A DNA stretch of 64,000 bases from Saprospirales bacterium (GTDB lineage Bacteria > Bacteroidota > Bacteroidia > Chitinophagales > Saprospiraceae). Below, one piece after another: positions 44,889 to 55,600 of this stretch (positions within the stretch are counted from its first letter, which is position 1; every line of letters begins with the position of its first letter). A program made the position numbers and the translations under genes. The stretch spans positions 1-64,000 of the forward strand of contig REEO01000068.1 of the NCBI GenBank assembly GCA_007695035.1. Direction: 5' to 3'. Below the pieces are notes generated by a model. The model made no database searches, had not been told where the DNA came from, and worked only from the letters and a program-made list of their open reading frames with translations.

Positions 44889-46679
44889 TTAATCTAATTT
44901 CAACACATCGAGAAACGCCTTTTGGGGCACCTCAATGCTTCCAATCTGCCGCATTTTCTTCTTTCCTTTTTTCTGTTTCTCAAGCAATTTTCGCTTTCGG
45001 GTTATGTCACCTCCGTAGCACTTGGCTGTAACATCCTTTCGCATGGCAGAAATGGTCTCTCTCGCAATGATTTTAGCGCCTACAGCTGCCTGAATCGCAA
45101 TGACAAATTGTTGCTTGGGCAACAATTCTTTAAGCTTTTTACATATCTGTCTTCCAAGCGCTTCGGCCTTGGTTCGGTGTACCAGAGCAGAAAGTGCATC
45201 TACCATATCACCGTTGAGGCGAATATCAAGTTTCACAAGATCAGACGCTTTGTAATCTGTGGGAGCATAATCGAAAGAAGCATATCCTCGTGAGATGGAT
45301 TTCAACTTGTCGTAGAAATCGAATACAATTTCAGCAAGGGGCAGCTCAAAGGTGAGCTCCACTCGCTCTGTAGTGAGGTAAATCTGCTTTTTCAGCTCTC
45401 CCCTTTTGTCCAAACATAGTGTCATCACACTTCCAATAAATTCAGGCTTAGTGATTATTTGAGCCTCGATGTAAGGCTCTTCCACTTTTTCAAGAATGGT
45501 TGCTTCAGGCAATTCGGAGGGAGTGTTTACAATTAGAAAATCCCCTTTTTTGGTATAGGCTTTATAAGATACGTTGGGCACGGTGGTTATCACCTCCTGG
45601 TCAAATTCCCTGCTAAGTCTCTCCTGAACAATTTCCAGGTGCAACATACCGAGGAAACCACATCTGAATCCAAAGCCGAGTGCTGCTGAGCTCTCCGGCT
45701 CAAACACCAGTGAGGCATCGTTCAATTGGAGTTTTTCAAGGCTGTCTCTGAGGTCTTCATAGTCATCGTTGTCAACCGGGAAAATACCTGCAAACACCAT
45801 GGGTTTCACCACTTCAAATCCCTGAATGGCTTTGTCACATGGCCGCTCTACATTGGTAATGGTATCCCCCACTTTGATTTCCGAGCTCTCTTTTATTCCG
45901 GTGATTACATATCCCACATTACCGGCTTTGAGGGTATCCTTCGGGATTTGATTGATCTGTAAAACCCCAATTTCGCTGGCTTCATAATCCATTTTAGTGT
46001 TCATGAAACGGACGACATCCCCCTTGTTCAATTCGCCGTTAAAAATACGAACATAGGCGATCACGCCCCGGAAAGAATTGAATACAGAATCAAAAACCAG
46101 CGCCTGAAGCGGGGCTTTTTCATCACCCTCAGGAGCGGGAATTCGATCTACGATGGCGGCGAGAATTTCTTTCACACCCTGACCCGTTTTTCCACTTGCG
46201 AGCAGAATCTCATCCGGGTCACAGCCAATCAAATCAACGATTTGGTCTGAAACTTCCTCTACCATTGCACTCTCCATATCCACCTTATTTAAAATGGGGA
46301 TAATTTCGAGATCGTGTTCAATGGCCAGATAGAGGTTGCTGATGGTCTGGGCCTGAATACCCTGGGTCGCATCAACCAGCAAAAGAGCTCCCTCACAAGC
46401 CGCTATAGAACGGGACACCTCGTAGGAAAAATCCACGTGACCGGGGGTATCGATGAGGTTGAAGGTGTAAGTCTCACCATCCGTATGCGGATAATACATT
46501 TGCACAGCGTGACTTTTAATGGTTATGCCACGCTCGCGCTCCAGGTCCATGCTGTCAAGAGCCTGATCCTTCATCTCCCGCTCGGAAATGGTCTGAGTTG
46601 TCTCGAGCAATCGGTCCGAAAGCGTGCTTTTTCCGTGATCGATATGCGCAATTACACAAAAATTTCTGATCAATTTCAT
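44889..46679 (-). CDS. lepA: Elongation factor 4 (LepA)
   Basis: The 596-residue translational GTPase binds ribosomes and is thought to aid initiation or back-translocation under stress. I start at ATG 46679 ([20 protein letters not shown]), which matches the family; a longer frame to 46712 would read through the promoter element. G motifs: AHIDHGKST (11-19), DTPGHVDF and NKVDM. The EF-G-like domains follow, then the LepA-specific C-terminal domain with [20 protein letters not shown] and the end [17 protein letters not shown]. Length is normal. Confidence 0.97.
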   Translation of the reverse strand: MKLIRNFCVIAHIDHGKSTLSDRLLETTQTISEREMKDQALDSMDLERERGITIKSHAVQMYYPHTDGETYTFNLIDTPGHVDFSYEVSRSIAACEGALLLVDATQGIQAQTISNLYLAIEHDLEIIPILNKVDMESAMVEEVSDQIVDLIGCDPDEILLASGKTGQGVKEILAAIVDRIPAPEGDEKAPLQALVFDSVFNSFRGVIAYVRIFNGELNKGDVVRFMNTKMDYEASEIGVLQINQIPKDTLKAGNVGYVITGIKESSEIKVGDTITNVERPCDKAIQGFEVVKPMVFAGIFPVDNDDYEDLRDSLEKLQLNDASLVFEPESSAALGFGFRCGFLGMLHLEIVQERLSREFDQEVITTVPNVSYKAYTKKGDFLIVNTPSELPEATILEKVEEPYIEAQIITKPEFIGSVMTLCLDKRGELKKQIYLTTERVELTFELPLAEIVFDFYDKLKSISRGYASFDYAPTDYKASDLVKLDIRLNGDMVDALSALVHRTKAEALGRQICKKLKELLPKQQFVIAIQAAVGAKIIARETISAMRKDVTAKCYGGDITRKRKLLEKQKKGKKKMRQIGSIEVPQKAFLDVLKLD

Positions 46680-46685
46680 AGTTTG

Positions 46686-46693
46686 CAAAGATA
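46686..46693 (-). promoter_or_regulatory. -7 promoter element of lepA, very close to the start codon
   Basis: The reverse strand reads TATCTTTG (exact TAnnTTTG) only six bases upstream of the lepA ATG at 46679. Transcription would then begin at or within a few bases of the start codon, giving a leaderless or nearly leaderless mRNA. It also argues against the longer lepA frame. Confidence 0.5.
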
Positions 46694-46771
46694 CTGAGAT
46701 TTGGGTCTTCAACCCTCATCTTTTTAAGACATTAGGAAATAAAACCCACACAGTAAAAAGCCCTTTTCTCT

Positions 46772-46779
46772 TAACTTTG
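46772..46779 (+). promoter_or_regulatory. -7 promoter element of the trans-sulfuration gene
   Basis: TAACTTTG matches TAnnTTTG exactly, 46 bases upstream of the gene start at 46826. It lies back-to-back with the lepA element across the 146-base divergent gap. Confidence 0.5.
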
Positions 46780-46825
46780 TTCAGCGGTTCTATTTCGGGC
46801 CAATACCAATGAAAACTATTAGCCA

Positions 46826-48040
46826 ATGAATAAGTCCACCGTTTTTGAAAAAAAGTATCGCACCGTCTGTGCCAGGGAGTGGCCGGGAAAAGATTCTACG
46901 GGAACGCATATACTCCCGCTTCACCAGAGCAACTCATTTGAATCTCCTACAATGGAAGAGGCCATTGATGTATTTACCGGCAGGGAGAGTGGCTTTATTT
47001 ACACCAGGTATGGAAACCCCACAGTGAATGCGGTGGCGGAAAAACTGGCTTTTTTAGAAGGCCTTAAATCGGGCGCTAAATGTCATGCCATACTCACTTC
47101 TTCAGGCATGTCAGCAATTTCGACATTGTGTTATTCACTGCTGAACTCAGGCGATGAAATGATTATACACCCATCTCTTTACGGTGGGAGCCTGGAGTTA
47201 TTTGCATCCGAAATCCAGCGGGCGGGAATCCGGGTCCACCAAATGGATTTAAGAGATACAGAGCGTTTGGAATCCCAATTAAAAAGCTGCAGCATCAATG
47301 CTTCTGCAATCTTTTTTGAAACCCCGACCAATCCCGGGCTGGAAATACTGGAGATTGAAAACATTTGTGCAGTTGCGAGTCGATATGGGCTGAAAACAAT
47401 AGTGGACAATACATTCTGCACTTCTTACCTTCAGAGACCACTCGATCTCGGAGCAGATTTCACAGTATATTCAACTTCAAAATTCATTAATGGGCACGGC
47501 AACTCAATGGGTGGTCTCATTGTGAGCAGGGATGAAGAAGTCATGAGAAAAAAGGTCTGGAAAACCATGAAGCTCCTGGGTACCAATATCAGCCCATTTG
47601 AAGCCTGGCTGATCAATCAGGGATTGAAAACCTTACCCTTGCGAATGGAATCCCAGTACAGAAATGCAATGAAGGTTGCAGAAGCCCTGCAGGGTTTTGA
47701 TTGGGTGGCAAAGGTAAATTACCCGGGATTGAAATCAAATCCCTATCACGAGGCTGCAAAAAGACAAATGGACAACTTTGGGAGTATGCTCAGTTTAGAG
47801 CTATATGCCGACTTTTCAACGACTATCAAATTCTGCAATCAATTGTCATTTTCAAAATCGCCCACTTTGGGAGACCCCGACACACTTCTTCTCCACCCTG
47901 CAACCTCTTCCCATATAAACGTGGATGCAAAGGTGAGGGAGGAGACAGGCATTACAGATTCCCTTGTAAGGCTTTCCATTGGTTTAGAAGACTCTGGTGA
48001 TCTAATTGCAGAGTTGGATATAGCAGGCAAAAGCCTTTAG
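46826..48040 (+). CDS. PLP-dependent trans-sulfuration enzyme (Cys/Met metabolism family)
   Basis: The 404-residue enzyme belongs to the gamma-synthase/gamma-lyase group of fold I PLP enzymes. It contains GFIYTRYGNPTVNAVAEKLA (about 55-74), ILTSSGMSAISTL, IFFETPTNPGLEILEIE, VDNTFCTSYLQRPLDLGADF and the PLP lysine Lys219 in YSTSKFINGHGNSMGG. The end has LLHPATSSHINVDAKVREET and LVRLSIGLED. Whether it is a methionine gamma-lyase, cystathionine gamma-lyase, cystathionine gamma-synthase or O-acetylhomoserine sulfhydrylase cannot be settled from motifs alone. It is convergent with the phosphoesterase gene, with 12 bases between stops. Confidence 0.9.
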   Translation: MNKSTVFEKKYRTVCAREWPGKDSTGTHILPLHQSNSFESPTMEEAIDVFTGRESGFIYTRYGNPTVNAVAEKLAFLEGLKSGAKCHAILTSSGMSAISTLCYSLLNSGDEMIIHPSLYGGSLELFASEIQRAGIRVHQMDLRDTERLESQLKSCSINASAIFFETPTNPGLEILEIENICAVASRYGLKTIVDNTFCTSYLQRPLDLGADFTVYSTSKFINGHGNSMGGLIVSRDEEVMRKKVWKTMKLLGTNISPFEAWLINQGLKTLPLRMESQYRNAMKVAEALQGFDWVAKVNYPGLKSNPYHEAAKRQMDNFGSMLSLELYADFSTTIKFCNQLSFSKSPTLGDPDTLLLHPATSSHINVDAKVREETGITDSLVRLSIGLEDSGDLIAELDIAGKSL

Positions 48041-48052
48041 ACCTGGATAATT

Positions 48053-48565
48053 TCACCGCGGATACTCTAACACCTTGAGGTTTGAAGGCTTTCCATTATT
48101 TACGGTCAAAACAATGCAAGTGCGGAGCTTGTGAAAACCGTGTTTACCAAAGGCGCCGGGATTTATATGCAGGTGCCGGTACTTTTTATCGAATCCTGCT
48201 ACACAGATATGTGAATGTCCACAGATAAAGATATCCGGGCGATGTTGCTCAATAAATGATCGAACCTCTGGATTGTATTTTCCCCTGGGGCCTGCAATGT
48301 GAATCATCAACACTTTCAGGCCCAGGTAATCGAAACTCAGCACTTTGGGGAAGGTGGCTCTCATTTCTCTGTCATCAATATTGCCATAGATAGCTCGAAG
48401 AGGGGCTATGGCGGAATAGGTATTAACCACTTCAAACGAACCTATGTCACCGGCATGCCAAATCTCATCCGGCACGAAATCCAGATCATCCAAAAATTCA
48501 GTTCCGGCATATGAGTGCGAATCCGAAATGATGAGCACATTAGAAGAACCATTCCTACTGGACAT
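48053..48565 (-). CDS. YfcE-type metallophosphoesterase
   Basis: The 170-residue protein carries the calcineurin-like phosphoesterase motifs: VLIISDSHSYAG (metal Asp and His, about 11-22), EIWHAGDIGSFEVV (about 35-48), YGNIDDREMRATFP, MIHIAGPRGKY and DIFICGHSHICVAGFDKKYR (about 110-129). The family contains small phosphodiesterases such as YfcE and MJ0936. The physiological substrate is unknown. It lies 13 bases downstream of the dehydrogenase gene on the same strand, so the two are probably one operon. Confidence 0.92.
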   Translation of the reverse strand: MSSRNGSSNVLIISDSHSYAGTEFLDDLDFVPDEIWHAGDIGSFEVVNTYSAIAPLRAIYGNIDDREMRATFPKVLSFDYLGLKVLMIHIAGPRGKYNPEVRSFIEQHRPDIFICGHSHICVAGFDKKYRHLHINPGAFGKHGFHKLRTCIVLTVNNGKPSNLKVLEYPR

Positions 48566-48578
48566 AGTACAAATTAGG

Positions 48579-49547
48579 TCAAGAGATGGTCAGGACAATC
48601 TTCCCAAAATGATCTTTACTACGCAACCGTGCGACTGCCTTGTTAAAATCAGATAATGGGAAAACGCGATCTACCACAGGGACAATTTGGTGTTGCTCCA
48701 CAAATCGTATCATATTTTTAAAATCCTGAGGGGATCCCATGGTAGAGCCCTTAATATTGAGTTGTTTCCAAAAGATGACCTGGGGACTGATATTATCGCT
48801 TTTGCCGAGTGTGCCACCATAGGTAACTAGTGTGCCCCCTGGATTAAGTAAATTGACCAGTCTGTGAAGACCATCTCCACCAGCACTGTCAATAACCAGA
48901 TCTACAGGACCAAACTCACGGCTGAAATCCATATCCCAGGAGTTGCCATTGTAATTCACCACGCCTTCAAGACCCATTTTCAGAAGGCGACTTTTTTTAT
49001 CCTCTGAGCCAGTAGTGGAATAAACACGGGCACCTGAAGCAATGGCAAATTGAATGCAAAAAAGAGCCACTCCCCCACCTCCACCACTGATCAATACCTT
49101 TTGACCGGGTTTTAATCTCCCGCGTGTAAAAAGCGCACGGTAGGCAGTAAGTCCAGCCAGGGGTAAGGCGGAAGCCTGGATAAAGTCAAGATGTTTGGGT
49201 TTGGCGAAAATATTGGTTTTGGGAACAGAAACTTTTTCACAGAAAGTACCGTGTTGCGGCATCCCAAGAATATGATAATCCGGAGATTGGTATTCAAGGC
49301 TTTCTCCCCAGTTAATTCCGGGATCAAAAACAACAGGCTGCCCTTCATAAACCCCACAGCCATCTGAGCCTAGGACCACATTCGGTCTCAATCCCGGATA
49401 AAGCCCCTTCAGAATAAAGTCATCCCTTTTGTTGAGCGCAGCGGCTTTTAGTGAGATTTCCACAAAGTCATCAGGGATTTCTGGGCTTTTAAAGTCCTCA
49501 TTGTAGGTAGCGCCCTTTTCCTTACTTTCAAAAACAACAGCTTTCAT
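48579..49547 (-). CDS. Zinc-type alcohol dehydrogenase/quinone oxidoreductase family protein (MDR)
   Basis: The 322-residue medium-chain dehydrogenase/reductase has an N-terminal GroES-like domain (LKAAALNKRDDFILKGLYPG and VVLGSDGCGVYEG) and a Rossmann domain with KVLISGGGGGVALFCIQFAI (about 149-168). The structural-zinc cysteines of classical zinc alcohol dehydrogenases are not evident, so it is closer to the quinone oxidoreductase/YhdH-like branch that uses NADPH. The substrate is unknown. It is followed by the phosphoesterase gene at 13 bases. Confidence 0.88.
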   Translation of the reverse strand: MKAVVFESKEKGATYNEDFKSPEIPDDFVEISLKAAALNKRDDFILKGLYPGLRPNVVLGSDGCGVYEGQPVVFDPGINWGESLEYQSPDYHILGMPQHGTFCEKVSVPKTNIFAKPKHLDFIQASALPLAGLTAYRALFTRGRLKPGQKVLISGGGGGVALFCIQFAIASGARVYSTTGSEDKKSRLLKMGLEGVVNYNGNSWDMDFSREFGPVDLVIDSAGGDGLHRLVNLLNPGGTLVTYGGTLGKSDNISPQVIFWKQLNIKGSTMGSPQDFKNMIRFVEQHQIVPVVDRVFPLSDFNKAVARLRSKDHFGKIVLTIS

Positions 49548-49623
49548 CTGGCAATATTAATGCGGTAAAGTCTAATCTCGGATATCAGTCCTTCAAAATA
49601 TCGGTTGAACAGTAAATACGAAA

Positions 49624-49653
49624 AAAGGCTGCACCCGGGAGAGCGCAGCCTTT
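49624..49653 (-). terminator. Intrinsic terminator of the giant HYR/cohesin gene
   Basis: AAAGGCTGC (49624-49632) pairs perfectly with GCAGCCTTT (49645-49653). Read on the reverse strand, a run of six T follows the stem. It lies 26 bases after the stop of the giant gene and about 75 bases upstream of the dehydrogenase gene. Confidence 0.82.
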
Positions 49654-49678
49654 ATATTGATTTTATAACCAAACTCAA

Positions 49679-52600
49679 TTATTCAATCAACATCATTTTC
49701 TTAGTTGCATTGTTGCTACCTGCTTCGAGTTGGTAGTAGTAAACACCACTCGCGGGAAGGTCATTTCTATCGAGCTGTACTTCATTATAACCGCGTACAA
49801 ACTCATCTTGAATAACTTTCACAACCTTGCCGGTTACATCGTAAATGGTGATGCTACCGGAAACTTCCTCAGGAAGTACGAAGCCAATAACGGTAGATTG
49901 CCCGAATGGGTTCGGAGTATTTTGATAAAGTGCAAATACATCCGAATCAACGGTTCCAGTCACATCTTCAACCTGCAGGTTAACAATTACAGGTCCGTCA
50001 CCACTGCGGTATGCTTCAGAAGCAGTAACTGCAGAAGTTATAGAGAACAACTGATCTGTACTACCATCTGCTTTTGCAACAAATTGCAGTGTAAACAGTA
50101 CATCATCCTCCGACCTGGTGACATGCTCAGAAGCATTCCAGGAAGTAGTGATCATTCCATCATCCAACAAGTGGAATCCGAAGTTAGCTTCACTTAAGTC
50201 GTTGAGACTACCTTCCTTGAAACCATCAAAATCTATCATGTTCTGGTTGAAGTTCAGAGTAAACTGGTAACCAAGAACCTGGTTAAATTCGGATGCTCTG
50301 AAATCAACTTCTACAAACTCACCGGCTTCGAAATCGAAACGATCAACAATGATATTCACAGGATTAGCAATGCTACGGCTTTGAGCACCAATCAATGAAT
50401 TGGGCTGGTTACTGTTGTCCACATCACCAATTTTCACACCGAAGAAGTCGGCATTTCTAACAGTAGCTTGCAAATCTTCGTATGATCTTACAGTCTCAAT
50501 TTCTGCAGGGTTAGGAGGTTGCACCATACCCTGGTCGAAAATTTGATCAGAGGAAACAAACCTCCAGCTGGTATTATTTGGGAACTCGTTCACTCTACCC
50601 AAAATCAAAGATCGTAGGTCAGCGATATCGAGAACGTTAATTACACCATCAGGACGCACGTCTGCAGCAATCAATTTATAAGGGCTGTCGAGATACTGGA
50701 TGCCAAGAATATGTCTCTGAATCAACGCAATGTCAAAGGTAGTAACACCATTTAATGGATTGATATCCTTAAATGGAGTTAATACATAATCATTGTTCAG
50801 GGCAATTCCGGCATTGAAGGTAAATCCACCATCGTTACCGGTCACTATAGAGCTGAACGGATCATCATTGCGTGTCAACTCAACAGTACCATCTTCGATT
50901 GCTTCCATATCTTCAGTTTGCAGTGTACCCGCAATAGAAATATCGTTACAAATTTCATTTGGATCCTGTATCAATATGAAAGTCTCACAGAAATCCTGAT
51001 TGCCTGCCTCGTCAGTAACCCATAGTTCAATTCTGTTTGATCCAAGAGCATCACAGCAGAAGGTAATAGTAGTACTATCGATATCTTCACTGAAAGAGAA
51101 GATCAGATCAGTAGAATCTGTACAGTTATCGAAGCTACCAGCATCATAGGTTTCAGCACTCAAAGTAATACAACCACTACTTGGCATTATAACAGTAGCA
51201 ATTCCGTGGAAACAAACCGGTGTAGGCGGTTTAGCATCTACAATTTCAAAGATTTGCTCACATACAGTGGTGTTACCACAAGGATCCGTGACTGTCCAGA
51301 CTATTCTGTGTTCACCTACAGGATAAACACTTGATGCATTGTCTCCGGTGCCTGAAAAGTCGAAAGTGCCATTATTAAAGGCATCGATTTGCCATGAAAT
51401 GGTTAACGCATCCTCAAGCACATCCTCGTCAATACAAGCATGGTCAAGTTCGATAATCAATTCTATATCCTTCTCACAAGTGTTGTCAGTAACTTCGAAA
51501 ACAAGGTCTTCACAATTGACAACAATAGGCGCATCAGCATTCATGATCTTAATTTCCTGTACATGCGTCCAGGGGCTCTGAATTGTAGCCGGCTGGCACC
51601 AATCGATTACCTGCCAGGTTCTCAGAATCTTCATACATGCATTTCCTGCTTGTGGTCCGGTAAATATTGCATCTGTGTATGACGTGAGAATATCGGCACA
51701 TCCAAGATTAGGTCCTTGAATTTGAGGTTCACCCACTTGATCAGGATCCACTCCGTTACCTTCAAAACATTCACTCAATGTAACATTTCCTGGCCACACG
51801 ATTTCCCATTGACTTGGAGGCAGACCGGAAAACTGATCTATACCAGAGAATGGGCTGGTATTCACAACTTTGATCTGTTGTACACAGTCAAGAGTTACGT
51901 TACCGAAAGCGTCAGTTGCTCTCCAACCTCTAACAATAGCAAGATCATCATCCATTTCAAAACCCTGCCGTTGTTGCGGAGTGGTTTGGCCAAACACAAT
52001 TCTCTCTTGCGTAGGCGTTACCTGAACTCCAGTTCCAAGGTTACCGCATTCCTCAATAACTCCTATAAAGATTTCCTGATCGATTTCCATTCCATTGGGA
52101 CAGTTATCAATGGCTATACCATCAATAATAGTTACTTCAGGAAGTGCATCGGCAGGAAGAGCAGCAGGATCAACAACTCTGGTAACTCGCTCTTCACCAC
52201 GTTGAATGGCGACGATTCCACCAAACAACTCATCAAGCGAGGCTTGAGAAAGGTCAGAATTGGGATCATTAAAGTCAAAATCACCAAAATCAAACAGGCA
52301 GTTAACAGTAACATTAAGGTCAGATGGGCAGGTAATTGAAGGAGCGACATTGTCTTCAACAAAAACCGTCACACTACATATGTTGGTATTACCGCTAAGG
52401 TCAGTTACCTGAACATAAATATCAACTTCACCGTCACGAGCTTCAATGTCCTCGCAGCAGAAATCCATGAATTCCTGCCATTCAGTTCGACTGTTGTCAC
52501 ACTGACTATTTTTAGCAAAGTTATTATCGTCTCTGGATCTTCTAACCAAAATTGATTCAACTCCGCAGTTATCCCAGGAGCCATCATCGAATGCATCAAC

Positions 52601-55600
52601 AAAAACCCGTGCAAAGCCTTGCGTACCACCTCCAAGTGATACTCTGGTATCTAGATCACAGATTGCTACGGGAGCAACATCGTCAATAACAGAAACTCCT
52701 GTTACACACTCAGCGGTATTACCGCAACCATCATCCACCACATAAGTAACTGTGTGGTCACCAAAAGGCAGGTCGCTAACTATCCAATTACCGTTGATCT
52801 CCTCTACATTGCCAGCACTGGCGGTTACTGTGTAAGTAACATTATCGGAACAAATATCTGAAGGCAATTCATCAATTTGTCCTTGTGCAAACAATGTCTC
52901 AAGAGTGGCATCCCAGCTGCCTTCACAGCTATTAAAAGAAGTACTAACTTGCACGTTAGCAGGACATTCAACCACTGGAGGTGCACTATTATCAATAAGA
53001 ATCAACTGAGTAAATTGTGTTGTTTCATTGGTACAATCATCCAGTACATACCATGTACGCAATAATTTTTCCAATCCACAATCTCCAACGTCGAAGGTCA
53101 AATCTTCATAAGTGAAGTAAATATTATCGCAGACACTTTCAAAGCCACCTGTTACAGAAGGATGTGGGTTGCCGTTATCATCAGTAGCCCAGTTACCACC
53201 ACAAGGTAAGCCCGGGTTGGTAATTCCATCATAATTTTCAGGAGCCTCGAGTTCGTCGAGAGTAATTCTGCGAATATTAATGGTTTGCTCACAAGAAGAG
53301 GTGTTGCCACTTTGGTCTTCAACTGTCCACGTTCTATTGATTATTCTCTCCAATTCGGAATCACAATCCGTAAATATTTCCAGATCATCAGCGAATGTCA
53401 AATCAATATCACCACAGTTATCAAATGGCAGGATTTCCGGAGCATCTATATTAAGGATTAGTTCAACTTCAGATATTGTACCACCTGCAGCAGTAAATGC
53501 AGATATAAAAGTAGTTTCGAAACGAACAGTCCAGACACCTTGCGCATTCTCACCAGCGAAGTTAAAGAACACAGGACCAGCACCGGCTGCAATGGTTCCG
53601 TTTATTGGTTGAACAGGAGTTCCATCAGACAGCGTATTGAACTGATCATATGTGGTCACTACTTCTCCTTCATCATCAAAAGTAATATCTAAGGGGAAAG
53701 TACCCGCATTAAAGGTAGTGGCATTGTAAATGGTCTCCTCAGTACCATCAGGACTTTCCAGGAAGATGCTGTTGTCGTGTGGGCGCAAAATCTCTCCATC
53801 CACACGCAGACGAACATTACTTACTGTGAAGTCTGCACCAAGAGCTGAGAAATCAAATTCATACTCCAGGTCAATTGCCGGAGCACCTGATGCGACATTA
53901 CCAAATTCGTCGTTCAGACCGGTCAAGGCGATTGAGAATTCCTCACCATCGAAAGCAGGAGCAGGGGCTTCCGGGAAAATATCACCACAAAGGAGATTTA
54001 GATCTCGACACTCAATAACGGGATCAATTTTATCCTCGATAAGCAAATTACCCCAGCAGCTGTTTCCAGTCACAGGATCAACCACCGTTACTGTCAAAAC
54101 AGAATCTAAGACCTCAGCACCAAAAGGAGCTTCAACAATGTCGCCATCGCTGGTTTCAAAAATCAGTTCATAATCGTCATAACAGCGATATGGTCCACCT
54201 TCCAGAATCATGTCAGCATTGATATCTGCAATACAGTTTTCATCTACTGAAACATTAACCATGTCATTACACGCCAGTGAAGTGACAGGGTTGGGGAATT
54301 CATTAACGATCACCTCAAAACCACAGGTAGATACATTTCCTTCACAATCGGTAGCTTCGAATTCAACGAAATGAGTTCCAATCTCAATAAATGTCCCACT
54401 CACGGGACCAGCTGTTTGAACGAGATCAATCTCATCGCAAACACCTGCACCAACAGAATAGAAAACAGTACCATTCCAAATACGAGAAGCAAAAACAGTT
54501 CCTGTGAAAGCACCAGCAGCTCTACCAATACCAGCTTCTATTTCGATATTGCCGTCGTTCTCGACCACATTACCGTCGGTGTAGATAGCACGCGGTCCGC
54601 CACCTGCATAGTTAGCCACATCCATATAAATTCCAAAGCTCTCACCCGGTTCAATAATCAATCCACCAAAAGGAAAGAGAGTCGGAACATTGGTACCATT
54701 GTAGGGTACCGTTTCAGAGGCAAACAAAGTCCACACACTTGGATCGGTCTCATTACCGACATAGGTGCCGGGCGTAGCATAAAAGTCAATATCAGCGGCA
54801 GTACCGGGGGCATTTCCAATGTGAATCAGGAAGGAATCAAGTCTGATAGTCTCAGTTGAAACATTGGTAATATCAAACATATTTCCGGCGAATCCATTAC
54901 CACCGGCAAATGTGGTGGTAATATCATCCATAAATCCGGCACCCGGAGTAGCAGCTGCAAGGCAGTTATCACTCACATCAGGAATAAAGTCCAGGTTCAC
55001 TCCACATTCACCACCACCGAGGGTTACACTAACTTCATTTGGACAGTTAAATACAGGAGGCTCATTGTCTTCCACTACAACAGTAAACACACAATCAGCT
55101 ACATCCGGATCGTCAATGCTAAAAGTAACGGTTGTAGAACCCAATGGATAAACCCCGCTGGCATCTTCGCCACCATTAAATGAGTTGGTAATATCACCGG
55201 ATTCTTCACAGAAACCGGTAGTTTCAACTTCCAGTCCACCAACAAAGGCTTCGCATATACCAGGATCGGTATCTACTACGACATTATCGGGGCAGATAAG
55301 TACACATGGAGGCAATTCTACTACATTCAGTGTAGTGACACAAGTAGAAGAATTTCCGCTGTCATCAGTAACCGTAAGTATAATATCAAGATCACCAACA
55401 TCTTGCGGAATAATAAGTGTTTGAGAAATCTCTAAACTGATGTCACCGCAGTTGTCAAAACTTCCAGCATCAATATCATCTACGTCAAGGGCAAATTCAA
55501 AATTATTCGAAGGCATCAGCTCGACATCAAATCCGTCCACACAAAGTGCGGTAGGAGCCATATTATCTTCTACAGTGATAGTAACTTCACAAGTGGCAGT

